Source: Oleidesulfovibrio alaskensis DSM 16109 (lineage in GTDB: Bacteria > Desulfobacterota > Desulfovibrionia > Desulfovibrionales > Desulfovibrionaceae). Taken from it: 64,000 nt of DNA. The notes under the pieces are model-generated. The model saw nothing but the letters and a program-made list of their open reading frames with translations. It searched no databases and was not told the origin of the DNA. Numbering within the stretch: position 1 is the stretch's first letter; each line of letters begins with the position of its first letter. The stretch spans positions 248,001 through 312,000 of the forward strand of contig NZ_AXWQ01000006.1 in assembly GCF_000482745.1 (NCBI RefSeq), written 5' to 3'. Of this stretch, positions 44,431-53,442 are shown in pieces. Both the position numbers and the translations under genes were made by a program.

Positions 44431-44744
44431 TGTGTCTGACGCAATGACTGCCGCCCGCATGCCGCCCCATGGCCAGCCCCCGCCGGAAAAAGCCCGCACG
44501 GCTCCCGCCGTACGGCATAAGCACACGGAACGGCAAAATCATACGGTACAGCACCTGTGGCCGCCGACCATGCGGCCGCGATTGCACCATCCGCCGGCTG
44601 TTGCGGCTCTCTGCTCCTTCGCATTGCACCACTGCGGCCGTACAGACCGACGCCCCGCAACCAGCCTGCGGCAGGAACGGGGCGCCGGGTATTGCTCTTT
44701 CCGGAAAGCGGTGCCGAACGGGGCACCTCCGGAGGCTGCACAGT
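44431..44744. other. Intergenic stretch with no recognised feature
   Basis: Between the small RNA terminator and the end of the FmdE-MoeA-like gene. It is GC-rich, with open frames in several phases, none having a start site or family resemblance. I see nothing supportable. Confidence 0.5.
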
Positions 44745-46400
44745 CTATTTACCGAACGGACATTTGGGCCATGTACAGGTTTTGCAGTTATGGCAGAATC
44801 CGCCTTCTGCCAGCCGGGCCAGATCACGGCGGGTCACATCGCATCCCGCCAGCAGGCGCGGCAGCAGCAGATCAAACCCTGTCGTTTTGTAATACAACGC
44901 ACATGCGGGCACTCCTATCACGCGGGCCACGGTTCCGTTGTGGCGCAGTCTGCCCACCAGCGTCATGGTGCCGGGCAGCACCGGCATGCCGTACAACGCA
45001 TCAGTCAGGCCGGCGTCCACCAGTCCGGCGCGGGTCACATCGTCGGGATCCACGCTCATGCCTGCCGTGGTCACCACCAGTTCAGCGCCCTGTTCCAGAA
45101 AACCCCGTACGGCCTGCGCTATGGCTTCTCTGTCATCGGGAACAATACTGCTGCTCACCACCTCGCAGCCCAACCCCATCAGTTTGCCGGTGACAATGGG
45201 AATAAACCGGTCTTCTATCAGTCCCTGAAACACCTCTGTTCCGGTAACCAGCACAGCTGCTTTTTTCACTTTCAGCGGCAGCACGGAAAGCACCGGACTG
45301 TCCCCCAGCGCAGTCAAAGCCCTGCTGAAATGTTCCTGTGACAGGTACAATGGAATGGCGCGGCTGCCGGCTATCAGGCGTCCTTCCTCCACAACCGCTG
45401 CATGATGGCGGGTTGCCAGCATGACATCCGGCACCAGATTAAACCGCTCAAGCGCTTCCAGATCAATGCTCAGCATACCTGTACGGGCAGCACGGAAATT
45501 GATTTTGCCCTCACGCGGCGGCAGGTCATACTCCACCCCCTGCCCTGCCATACGGGCGGCAAATGCCTGCACGGCGTCGTTTTCATGCACCCACTCGGAA
45601 CCGGGCAAAGCCGAATCGTCATAGACATGAAACTTGCCCATACGCTGCAGACGGCACAGGTCGCCCGCTTCCAGCGTCTGTCCGGCCAGCACAGCCGGTC
45701 CCTTGGCCTCGTCGGGAATAATCTCCGTCATATCATGCAGCGCTGTTCTGCCGTAGGCATCTTCCACCGGCACCACGCGCAGCGGGGCCCGCTCGAGCAC
45801 ACCGCCGGCAGCGCCGGAGCCCCCCTCACGGGCATCCACCACATAAGGAGCCTCGCCCTGACAGCCGCGGCATATACCGCCGTCGCGGGAAGGATACGGT
45901 TCGCCGCAGACAGGACATACCCCCACTTCTCCCATGTGCGCGTGCCCCAGATGCTTGGGATCGATGCGCACAGCCTGAATGGAGCATACGGACTCGCCCG
46001 CCTCCTCAATCTCTCTGAACAGCTGGTCGGAATCCTGCTCCGCCTTGGGACGCAGCTTCATGAACCATGCGTAATATTCGGGCCACGCCTTGAGTTTGGC
46101 GGCATCGACGTATACCCGGTACCCCTCCCCTGTATATTTGTCATACAGCGACACCGCATAACGGCCCAGCGGAACAACCTTCATCCACTGGTTGCCTGTG
46201 CTGCACAAAGTCAGCAGCTGAACAGCATCCGGCAGACATTTGGCCGACTCCACCATGGCCTCGAACAACGTCCCCTCGGGCAGATGACGACGGGCCATTT
46301 CCACCATATACCCCCCGAGCAGAAGCCCCGGAGCGGGATAACTGTGAAAAGCGGCGGCCAGTTCCTTGAACTCTTCAAACGTGTACTTGCCGATGTTCAT
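44745..46400 (-). CDS. FmdE-like domain fused to MoeA-like molybdopterin-binding domain
   Basis: 551 aa from the ATG at 46400. The N-terminal part (about 1-190) resembles FmdE ('YTFEEFKELAAAFHSYPAPGLLLGGYM', 'CSTGNQWMKVVPLGRYAV') and ends in a zinc-ribbon ('CPVCGEPYPSRDGGICRGC'). The C-terminal half carries the MoeA/MogA pattern ('VLVTGTEVFQGLIEDRFIPI', 'VVTTAGMSVDPDDVTR', 'GMPVLPGTMTLVG') and finishes in a cysteine cluster 'CHNCKTCTWPKCPFG'. It probably helps in molybdenum/tungsten cofactor insertion. It is divergent from a molybdopterin oxidoreductase operon, so it may serve that enzyme. Confidence 0.85.
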   Translation of the reverse strand: MNIGKYTFEEFKELAAAFHSYPAPGLLLGGYMVEMARRHLPEGTLFEAMVESAKCLPDAVQLLTLCSTGNQWMKVVPLGRYAVSLYDKYTGEGYRVYVDAAKLKAWPEYYAWFMKLRPKAEQDSDQLFREIEEAGESVCSIQAVRIDPKHLGHAHMGEVGVCPVCGEPYPSRDGGICRGCQGEAPYVVDAREGGSGAAGGVLERAPLRVVPVEDAYGRTALHDMTEIIPDEAKGPAVLAGQTLEAGDLCRLQRMGKFHVYDDSALPGSEWVHENDAVQAFAARMAGQGVEYDLPPREGKINFRAARTGMLSIDLEALERFNLVPDVMLATRHHAAVVEEGRLIAGSRAIPLYLSQEHFSRALTALGDSPVLSVLPLKVKKAAVLVTGTEVFQGLIEDRFIPIVTGKLMGLGCEVVSSSIVPDDREAIAQAVRGFLEQGAELVVTTAGMSVDPDDVTRAGLVDAGLTDALYGMPVLPGTMTLVGRLRHNGTVARVIGVPACALYYKTTGFDLLLPRLLAGCDVTRRDLARLAEGGFCHNCKTCTWPKCPFGK

Positions 46401-46690
46401 ACGCGTAACAGCCTTCTTTCCGTTTATCGGTTGCAACAAACTGCGCGCCGCACAAAGGCGGCATCACATTCCGCGCCTGCAGGCAGTGCAACAGAATGCA
46501 ACACCGGCCCTGCAATAGATTTTTCCATACCTTGTGGGACGTTCCGCGTCCACCCCCCTGCCTTTTATGTACGGTCTGCCACCTTGCTGTGTGCGCCCCA
46601 GCCTTCCGGTGTCTGCGGGCCTGCCCGTAATACTCCGGAATAACGGCTGGAAAAAAATAATGCAGCCTGCACAAAAAAATCACCCCCTAT
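46401..46690. other. Intergenic region upstream of FmdE-MoeA gene; no gene seen
   Basis: This interval lies between divergent transcription units. I found no coding frame or strong hairpin. A half-copy of the operator sequence (ACCCCCTAT at 46682-46690) sits at its right end, 22 bases from the full operator. Confidence 0.5.
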
Positions 46691-46692
46691 CA

Positions 46693-46721
46693 TTGACACC
46701 CATACCCCCTATGGGTATGCA
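46693..46721 (+). promoter_or_regulatory. Promoter of the sulfur redox operon with CsoR/CstR-type operator between -35 and -10
   Basis: TTGACA (46693-46698), a 17-base spacer and TATGCA (46716-46721) form a strong sigma-70 promoter. Its spacer is almost wholly the palindrome CATACCCCCTATGGGTATG (46701-46719), the A/T-flanked C/G-tract dyad bound by CsoR/CstR repressors. A CstR-like repressor gene lies at 54203. Repressor bound here would block RNA polymerase directly. Confidence 0.75.
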
Positions 46722-46844
46722 GCAAGAAAGGGAAGACGGCAAGCCGTTATGTAAAACCCAACATGCCACCAGCGCCCGACCCGCCCGCCTGTCTGCTGCG
46801 GGCCGCATGCAGGCGCAGAAAGGCAATCTGCATCAGGAGGATGT

Positions 46845-47165
46845 ATGCAACGCAGAATCATCACCGGTATCGTGGCCGCCCTGTTTCTGACCACAGCCTT
46901 CAGCATGGCCTTTGCCGACGGCGGCAACGCCCGCAAGGGTAAGTACCTGTTCCGCAAACACTGCCGCAGCTGTCACGGAGCTAGCGCGGGTGATCTTTCG
47001 CCCAGTTCAAAGCTGCAGAAAGAATGGCGCGCTCTCAAGGCAGACACGTCATCCATTCCCTGCAAAGCAGACTGGGAAGGCCTTTCCGACAGCGACCTCA
47101 ACGACATTTTCACCTACATGATCGACTTCGCCAAGGACTCCCCCTCTCCGGCGAAGTGCAGCTAG
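46845..47165 (+). CDS. Periplasmic monohaem c-type cytochrome
   Basis: 106 aa, with AGGAGG before the ATG. A signal peptide (about 1-24, 'GIVAALFLTTAFSMAFA') precedes one haem-binding motif CRSCH at about 41-45. Later 'YMIDFAKD' may provide the axial Met. Two further cysteines near the C-terminus could form a disulfide. It resembles small class I cytochromes c and probably carries electrons to or from the following molybdoenzyme. First gene of the operon. Confidence 0.9.
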   Translation: MQRRIITGIVAALFLTTAFSMAFADGGNARKGKYLFRKHCRSCHGASAGDLSPSSKLQKEWRALKADTSSIPCKADWEGLSDSDLNDIFTYMIDFAKDSPSPAKCS

Positions 47166-47249
47166 GCAGCCTCCGGATACCGGACTGTGCCACGGCAGGG
47201 CGCAGTCCGGTACGCACAGGGGCGCACAAGCAACAACAGGAGGTTATCC

Positions 47250-49445
47250 ATGTCGGACATCAGGCAGCCCAGACTGACCAGACGGGGCTTTTTCAAGGCC
47301 GCCGGGCTGGCCGCAGCGGCAGGAGCCGGAGCGCCTGTGCTCGGTTCGCTGACACCGGCCGTACGCTCGGCAAAGGCCGCAGACCCCGGTTTCACCTCAC
47401 ACTATTCCGCCTGCGACATGTGCTTTAATAAATGCGGGGTTATCGCCCGTGTGCAGGAAGGTGTGGTTACCAAACTCGACCCGAACCCCAAATTTCTTAA
47501 ATCGCGCGGCATGCTGTGTGCCCGCGGCAATGCAGGCATTGCTCAGTTGTATGATTCGGACCGGCTGAAATACCCCCTGCTGCGCACCGGAAAGCGCGGA
47601 GAAGGCCGCTGGAAAAGGATTCCGTGGGATGAGGCTCTGGACATGGCGGCCGAACGCATGCAGGAGGTACGCAGCAAGTATACCCCCTGCGGTATGCTGT
47701 TCACTGCCGGAGCGGATCTGCAGTCGCAGTTTGTAAGCCGTTTTGCCGAGGTGTTCGGCTCGTACAACATCACTTCGCACGAATCCCTGTGCCTGCTTTC
47801 CAACAACCGCGCATATCTTGATACCTTCGGCGAGACTCCGTACGCCGACGTGCTTAACAGCCGTTACATCATCATGGCCGGGGCCAACAGGTTCGAGGCG
47901 CTGGTCACCCCCGACTCCATGGACATGATGACCGCCCTGCGCAGCGGCTGCAAACTGGTTGTGCTGGATCCCCGACACACCAAAACGGCAGCACTGGCAA
48001 GTGAATGGCACCCCATACGTCCCGGAACAGACATGGCGTTCATGCTTGCAGTCGCCCATGTCATCATTGCTGAAAAATTATACGATGAAGAATGGATACG
48101 CGAAAAAACATATGGTCTGGAGCAGCTGGCCGGACATGTGCGGCCCTACACACCGCAATGGGCCGAACAAGAATGCGGCATTCCTGCGCAGGACATAGCC
48201 CGCATGGCCCGGGAACTGGCTGCCGCGGCACCTGCAGCCATGGTGTACCCCGGACGGCGCACATCCGATTACAGCAATTCCACCCAGATCCGCCGCAGCT
48301 TTGCCATAGTCAACGCCCTGCTGGGCAACTGGGATAAACCCGGCGGCCTGCTTGCCGCACGGGCCGTGGGGTTGAAAGGTGTACCCTATGATGCCCCGTG
48401 GTACGACGAAAACCCCTTTGAACGCGTGGACGCAGGCATTGTTCCGGGCCTGTTTGAACATGACGGCTCGTTTGTACTGACCCGCGAGGCGGTGCTCAGC
48501 GCAGAGCCTTATCCGCTCAAAGGCTGGTTCGTGTACAAGACCAACCCCATGGTCAATGCCCCCGACCGCGCGCGCACCATTGAAATGTGCAACGCCATGG
48601 ACTTCATGGTGGTTGTCGATATCGCCATGAGCGACACCGCCTGCATGGCAGACCTTGTCCTGCCTGCTCCCGGTTATCTTGAAAGACAGGACCCGGCATC
48701 AGGACTTCAGGGGTCATCGGCCTGCGCCTGTGTGGTGCAGCGCGACCCCGTTGTACCTGCGCTGTACGAATCGCGCCCCGTGTTTGAAATAGTCAAGGAA
48801 CTGGCCGGAAGGCTTGATCTGGCGGAATACTTTGACTTCACCATAGAAGAATACCGCGCGAAACAGCTTGCCGACCTGCCGGATGCCCCGCAGGCTCTTG
48901 AGCGTGACGGCGTGTATTACAACCCCAGCAAGGTCTACGGCATATACGAAGACCGCATATACAAAACATTCAGCCACAAAATAGAGCTGTACAACCAGCG
49001 GTACGAAAGCATGGGGCTGGACCCCATGCCCGTCTACACGCCCCCTGCCGCAGCGCCGCAGGGCCGATTCAGGCTGATCATCGGACGCAACGCCTGTGTC
49101 ACGCACGGTTCCACCAACAACAATGCCCTGATTCACGAACTGGTACCCGAAAACACCCTGTGGATTCATCCGCAATCAGCAACGCCGCTGGGCATACGCG
49201 ACGGCGACATGGTCGAAGTTTCGTCGCCTGCGGGCAAAGGCACCATAAAGGCGGAAGTCACCGAACGCATCCGCCCCGACTGTGTGTACATGCTCACAGG
49301 CTTCGGCACCATTTCTGACGGCCTGAGCCGTATCAAAGGTGTGGGAGCCAGCATAGCCGCCCTGCTGGAAGGGCACTATGACAGTGTTTCCGGCAATGCC
49401 GCCATGCACGAAACCTTTGTATCCGTCAGCGGGAGGGCATCATGA
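47250..49445 (+). CDS. Molybdopterin oxidoreductase catalytic subunit, polysulfide/thiosulfate reductase-like (PsrA/PhsA)
   Basis: 731 aa from the ATG at 47250 (AGGAGG upstream). A twin-arginine signal 'TRRGFFKAAGLA' directs export as a folded protein. The 4Fe-4S motif CDMCFNKC followed by 'MLCARG' is at about 55-95. The molybdenum ligand is probably Cys in 'SHESLCLLSNN'. 'YKTNPMVNAP' and 'DLVLPAPGYLERQD' are typical of the DMSO-reductase family. The rhodaneses, cytochrome b and CstR-like regulator nearby favour polysulfide, thiosulfate or tetrathionate rather than DMSO. Direction of the reaction is uncertain. Confidence 0.9.
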   Translation: MSDIRQPRLTRRGFFKAAGLAAAAGAGAPVLGSLTPAVRSAKAADPGFTSHYSACDMCFNKCGVIARVQEGVVTKLDPNPKFLKSRGMLCARGNAGIAQLYDSDRLKYPLLRTGKRGEGRWKRIPWDEALDMAAERMQEVRSKYTPCGMLFTAGADLQSQFVSRFAEVFGSYNITSHESLCLLSNNRAYLDTFGETPYADVLNSRYIIMAGANRFEALVTPDSMDMMTALRSGCKLVVLDPRHTKTAALASEWHPIRPGTDMAFMLAVAHVIIAEKLYDEEWIREKTYGLEQLAGHVRPYTPQWAEQECGIPAQDIARMARELAAAAPAAMVYPGRRTSDYSNSTQIRRSFAIVNALLGNWDKPGGLLAARAVGLKGVPYDAPWYDENPFERVDAGIVPGLFEHDGSFVLTREAVLSAEPYPLKGWFVYKTNPMVNAPDRARTIEMCNAMDFMVVVDIAMSDTACMADLVLPAPGYLERQDPASGLQGSSACACVVQRDPVVPALYESRPVFEIVKELAGRLDLAEYFDFTIEEYRAKQLADLPDAPQALERDGVYYNPSKVYGIYEDRIYKTFSHKIELYNQRYESMGLDPMPVYTPPAAAPQGRFRLIIGRNACVTHGSTNNNALIHELVPENTLWIHPQSATPLGIRDGDMVEVSSPAGKGTIKAEVTERIRPDCVYMLTGFGTISDGLSRIKGVGASIAALLEGHYDSVSGNAAMHETFVSVSGRAS

Positions 49446-50284
49446 CCCAGCAGTTCGCCATGGTTATCGATTCCGCCAGATGCATCGACTGCAAAGCGTG
49501 CGTGGTTTCCTGCAAAGTGGCAAACAATGTTCCGGCAGGATTCTCACGCAACTGGATCAAAGCAGACGGACCGGTGGTCAAGGCGGGAAAAGGGCCTTTC
49601 GGGCATTTCCAGCCGGGCGCGTGCATGCACTGCGAATCTCCCACCTGCGTGGAAGCCTGCCCCACAGGCGCCACATGGAAAGACAGGGAGACCGGCATAG
49701 TGGAAATAGACCCCGCACTGTGCATCGGCTGCGGCAACTGCATTCCTGCATGCCCGTACGGGGCGCGCTTCCGTAATCCGCAAAAGCGCATTGCCGACAA
49801 GTGCAACTACTGCCCCGAACGCCGTGCCGCCGGACTGCCCCCCGCATGTGTGGACACATGCCCCACCAAGGCGCGGGTGTTCGGCGATATTCTGAACCCC
49901 GAAACAGAAGCCGCACGGCTGCTTACCCGCAACAGCGGCCATGTGACGCAGCTGATACACGAAAAAAGCAACACGGCACCGCACATGTACTATGTCGGCG
50001 GCACCGCACCCGCAGGCTGGATGCATGAAGCAAAGGCTCCGGCATCCATGCGCGCGCTTACCGGTGTTGTGGCACCGGGAGTCAAGGGACTGGTGGCGCT
50101 TTCGGGCCTGGGCGTACTGGTTATGCTGGGCAGGCAGCTGCTGGACAGCAGAAAATCAGGCGACGGAGGCCACGACCGGCCACACGCGTCCGGCAGTAAT
50201 GCGTCCGGCAGCAGTGCTTCCGGCAGCAATACATCCGGCACACAACACTCTGCGCCGGCAGACACCGAAGACAGCAGGGAGTAG
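49442..50284 (+). CDS. Four-cluster iron-sulfur subunit with added membrane helix and Ser/Gly/Asn tail (PsrB-like)
   Basis: 280 aa; ATGA overlap with the catalytic subunit. Residues 1-180 hold four ferredoxin-type cysteine groups (CIDCKACVVSC; CMHCESPTCVEAC; CIGCGNCIPAC; CNYC...C), as in PsrB/PhsB/DmsB. Unlike those, it continues with a membrane helix (about 215-235, 'VKGLVALSGLGVLVML') and a low-complexity tail of repeated Ala-Ser-Gly-Ser/Asn units encoded by short DNA repeats at 50188-50240. It should pass electrons between the catalytic subunit and cytochrome b. Confidence 0.9.
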   Translation: MTQQFAMVIDSARCIDCKACVVSCKVANNVPAGFSRNWIKADGPVVKAGKGPFGHFQPGACMHCESPTCVEACPTGATWKDRETGIVEIDPALCIGCGNCIPACPYGARFRNPQKRIADKCNYCPERRAAGLPPACVDTCPTKARVFGDILNPETEAARLLTRNSGHVTQLIHEKSNTAPHMYYVGGTAPAGWMHEAKAPASMRALTGVVAPGVKGLVALSGLGVLVMLGRQLLDSRKSGDGGHDRPHASGSNASGSSASGSNTSGTQHSAPADTEDSRE

Positions 50285-50293
50285 GAGGACGCC

Positions 50294-51013
50294 ATGAACA
50301 GAACATACAAGCGCCATGACCGCTCCGACATAGCCATACACTGGTTCAACGCCCTGTGCTGGCTGCTGCTGCTTGTCAGCGGGCTGGGGCTGATCAGCAA
50401 CCCCGCTCTGAATCCGCTGGGAGAACGCCTGCCGGCGGCACTGCGCGCTTTTGCCGGCGGCGGAGGCAACCTGCTGGTCTTTCACGAAGCCGTGGGAATA
50501 GGCTGGATAACTTCCTTTGTGCTGTACCTTGTACTCAACCCGCGCGGCGCACTTTTCTTTCTGAAAGAGATCTTCAGCGTGAGTCCTGCGCGGGACATGA
50601 CGTGGATGCTGCGCAAGATGGTGCTTATGACCGCAGGCGAAAAAGCCCTGCGCCGTCTCGGACAGCCTGCCGATCTGCCGCCTCAGGGCTTTTACAACAT
50701 GGGGCAGAAAGGATTCGCGCAGGTGGCCGTCATCGGCGGGCTGGTCATCGCCGCCACCGGACTGGTGATGGTGTTTTCCGACGCGGGACCGGTCACGCCG
50801 TCCGCAGCGCTTACAGGCTGGGCGGTAACGCTGCACTATCTTGCTGTGGGTGTGGTTCTGGCAGGTCTGCTGGTGCACATATACATGGCGGCCATATCAC
50901 CGGAAGAACGGCCGGGGTTCCGCTCCATGTTCACCGGCGTGGTGCCCGAAGATTATGCAAAGCATCACCACCGGCTGTGGTACGACCGCGTGGCCCGTCA
51001 TACGCAGGAATAA
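50294..51013 (+). CDS. Membrane cytochrome b subunit (FdnI/PhsC-like)
   Basis: 239 aa, with AGGAGG before the ATG. Four membrane helices are predicted. 'RSDIAIHWFNALCWLLLL', 'LLVFHEAVGIGWITSF' and 'AVTLHYLAVGVVLAGLLVHIYMA' place histidines for two b haems as in formate dehydrogenase gamma subunits. 'PQGFYNMGQKGF' is the typical loop. It links the periplasmic enzyme to the quinone pool. Third subunit of the complex. Confidence 0.9.
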   Translation: MNRTYKRHDRSDIAIHWFNALCWLLLLVSGLGLISNPALNPLGERLPAALRAFAGGGGNLLVFHEAVGIGWITSFVLYLVLNPRGALFFLKEIFSVSPARDMTWMLRKMVLMTAGEKALRRLGQPADLPPQGFYNMGQKGFAQVAVIGGLVIAATGLVMVFSDAGPVTPSAALTGWAVTLHYLAVGVVLAGLLVHIYMAAISPEERPGFRSMFTGVVPEDYAKHHHRLWYDRVARHTQE

Positions 51014-51076
51014 CCATCCGGCGGCGCAGGTAAAGCCGCCTGCCGCCGGACACACAGTAACAGGAGAGAATCTGCA

Positions 51077-52168
51077 ATGAAAACGATGCGCAAACCGTTG
51101 CTGACAACGCTGATGCTCATGCTGGGGCTTATGCTGCTTTCCGGATGTGCGGCACAGCAGCCCCGCGAACCGTGGATGATAAATGACATCGTTGATGTGG
51201 AGTACGTGGCGCAGTACGTCAAGGTACCCCATCCCGAAAATGTCATGATCATCGATTCGCGCCCGTACGAGGCAAAGTTCGTCAAAGGATACATTCCCAC
51301 TGCCGTCAGCATTCCCGACACGCAGTTTGAAAAACATGCCGACAGGCTGCCGGCCGATAAAAATGCTCTGCTTATTTTCTACTGCGGCGGCTGGCAGTGC
51401 AAGCTCTCGCACAAATCCGCCCGTAAAGCCATGGATATGGGCTACACCAATGTAAAGGTGTTTGCCGCCGGATACCCCGCATGGCTGGAAAGCGGCCGCG
51501 TACCGGCGCTGGGGCTTGAAGCGCTGCACGACATGCTTGCTTCCGGCGCGGACTATATGCTCATAGATTCCCGCCCCGTGCAGAAGTATCTCGAAGGCAC
51601 CATCCCTTCGGCCATATCTGTGCCGGACAGCAGGTTTGACGCCAAGAAGGGACTGCTGCCCGCCGATAAAAACACGCCGCTCATATTCTTCTGCGGCGGA
51701 CTCAAGTGTCCCCTCAGCCACAAGTCGGCGGCCAAGGCGCAGGCACTGGGCTACACCAGCGTGTGGATAGCCGAAGAAGGCGAACCCGGCTGGAAAGCCC
51801 TTTACGGCGGCGGACAGGCCGTAGCCGTCCAGTCCGGCGGAGAAGAAGGCTCCATCGACGCGGAGCAGTTTAAAACCATCATGGCGGAGTCTCCCGGCAG
51901 CATCATGGTGGTGGATGTGCGCGACCCGGACGAGTTCAATGCGGGCCATATGAAAGGAGCCGTCAACATCCCTGTGGACAGGCTTGAAAAAGAAATAGCC
52001 GCCCTGCCCGCAGATAAGCCCGTGGTCTTTGTATGCGCCACAGGCGCCCGCAGCGGCGAAGCCTACTACATGACCCGCGACCTGCGGCCGGAAATAAAAG
52101 ACGTCTTCTATCTTGAAGCCGAAACCACCTATCATAAGGATGGCAGCTTCGACATAACGGTACCCTAA
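51077..52168 (+). CDS. Lipoprotein with three rhodanese-like domains
   Basis: 363 aa. A lipoprotein signal ends in lipobox LLSGC (Cys24). Three rhodanese-like domains follow (about 40-140, 145-240, 260-355). The presumed active-site cysteines are in 'FYCGGWQCKLSH', 'FFCGGLKCPLSH' and 'VFVCATGARSG'. The first two share an unusual CGGxxC loop. It would bind sulfane sulfur at the outer face of the inner membrane or at the outer membrane and could feed polysulfide sulfur to the reductase. It belongs to the same operon. Confidence 0.93.
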   Translation: MKTMRKPLLTTLMLMLGLMLLSGCAAQQPREPWMINDIVDVEYVAQYVKVPHPENVMIIDSRPYEAKFVKGYIPTAVSIPDTQFEKHADRLPADKNALLIFYCGGWQCKLSHKSARKAMDMGYTNVKVFAAGYPAWLESGRVPALGLEALHDMLASGADYMLIDSRPVQKYLEGTIPSAISVPDSRFDAKKGLLPADKNTPLIFFCGGLKCPLSHKSAAKAQALGYTSVWIAEEGEPGWKALYGGGQAVAVQSGGEEGSIDAEQFKTIMAESPGSIMVVDVRDPDEFNAGHMKGAVNIPVDRLEKEIAALPADKPVVFVCATGARSGEAYYMTRDLRPEIKDVFYLEAETTYHKDGSFDITVP

Positions 52169-52224
52169 CCTCATGCCGCGCGGCGGGAATGCATTCCCGC
52201 CGCGCGCACCGTGCCGGAGGCAGC

Positions 52225-53430
52225 ATGTCCGTAATCCGGTCTTTCCCCTTCTGCCGCACATCCATGCGCCGCAGTCCGCACAACGTCCTTGCACCGGCAT
52301 ATGTGCTGCTGGCCCTGTGCTGCCTGCACATGTCCGCCGCGGCACAACCGCCGGTGCCGCCTCAGCAGCCCGCATTATCCGCTCATGCTCCCGGCGCAGC
52401 ACCGGAAAACAACACCACCCGCACCGAACCTCACTGGCACAAAACCATGCGCCTGCAGGCCGCCGAACACGGCTACAGACTGCTTGATCTGGACGCCGTG
52501 GACTCGCTGCCCGAAAACACACTGCTGCTGGATGTGCGCCCCGATTACGAATTTGCCGCAGGACATGTACCCGGTGCGGTCAACATGGAATTCGACCCCG
52601 GCGACACGGATTCGCTTTCCGCGGAAAAAACCCTGCAGCTTCAGCAGACGCTGGGGCCGGACAAAGAACGCATGGTTGTCATCTACTGCCGCAGCTTCCG
52701 CTGCCTGCGCAGCGGGGCGGCGGCAAAGGCCGCTGCGCGTCTGGGCTACACCAATGTATGGCGTGTGGTGGAAGGATACTTCGGCTGGCTGGAGCAGCAC
52801 CGGCCCGACCACAGCGGCAGAGCGGACGGCTGTTCGGACAGGCGCACGACACAGGCCCGCACCCTGCCCGACCACGGTCTGGCCATACTGGGCGGTGATG
52901 CGGACCGGCGTATTCTGGGATTGCCCGCCGGAGCACATACGGTACGGCTGGAAGAGATTCCCTGCGATGTGCTGGTGGTTCTGTTTTTCAACACACACTG
53001 CACGCAGTGCCGCGAGCAGATGCAGCAACTGGAACATCTGGCCCGTACCGTGAACAGCCGTGCGGCAACACAAAGCCACCGGGCGGTGGCCTTTGCAGGT
53101 ATCGGCGTGCGGGAATCAAAACGTACTCTGGCAAGACTGCGCCGCAAACAGGTGCACGCTGTCCCGCTTTTCGCCGACCCCGATGCCTCGCTGTTTGCCG
53201 CTTCGGGCTTTGCGGGCATACCCGGCGCATGGGTCATAGGCCCCGCCGGCGGCAAAGCAACGGACAGCCCGCAGACAGGCGGCAGAGCGGTGCTGCTTTC
53301 CGTGGCAGGGGACATTGCGCAAAATCCGGAGTTCCGGAGTCTGATTTTCAGGATGACGAACGTACCCGCATGGGGTATAAGCGGGCCTCACACGCAGGAA
53401 GCGGCTGCCGCTGCAGAAAAGCCGCGGTAG
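52225..53430 (+). CDS. Exported rhodanese-thioredoxin/peroxiredoxin-like fusion protein
   Basis: 401 aa from the ATG at 52225 with GGAGG upstream. An N-terminal hydrophobic segment (about 22-40) may be a signal peptide or anchor. A rhodanese domain (about 80-190) has active-site 'IYCRSFRCLRSG'. A second domain (about 215-380) resembles TlpA/AhpC thiol proteins, with a CxxC pair in 'FFNTHCTQCREQM' and 'AFAGIGVRES'. The fusion suggests direct reduction of a rhodanese persulfide. It is the last gene of the redox operon and converges with the chaperone gene. Confidence 0.85.
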   Translation: MSVIRSFPFCRTSMRRSPHNVLAPAYVLLALCCLHMSAAAQPPVPPQQPALSAHAPGAAPENNTTRTEPHWHKTMRLQAAEHGYRLLDLDAVDSLPENTLLLDVRPDYEFAAGHVPGAVNMEFDPGDTDSLSAEKTLQLQQTLGPDKERMVVIYCRSFRCLRSGAAAKAAARLGYTNVWRVVEGYFGWLEQHRPDHSGRADGCSDRRTTQARTLPDHGLAILGGDADRRILGLPAGAHTVRLEEIPCDVLVVLFFNTHCTQCREQMQQLEHLARTVNSRAATQSHRAVAFAGIGVRESKRTLARLRRKQVHAVPLFADPDASLFAASGFAGIPGAWVIGPAGGKATDSPQTGGRAVLLSVAGDIAQNPEFRSLIFRMTNVPAWGISGPHTQEAAAAAEKPR

Positions 53431-53442
53431 AATGCAGGACAG

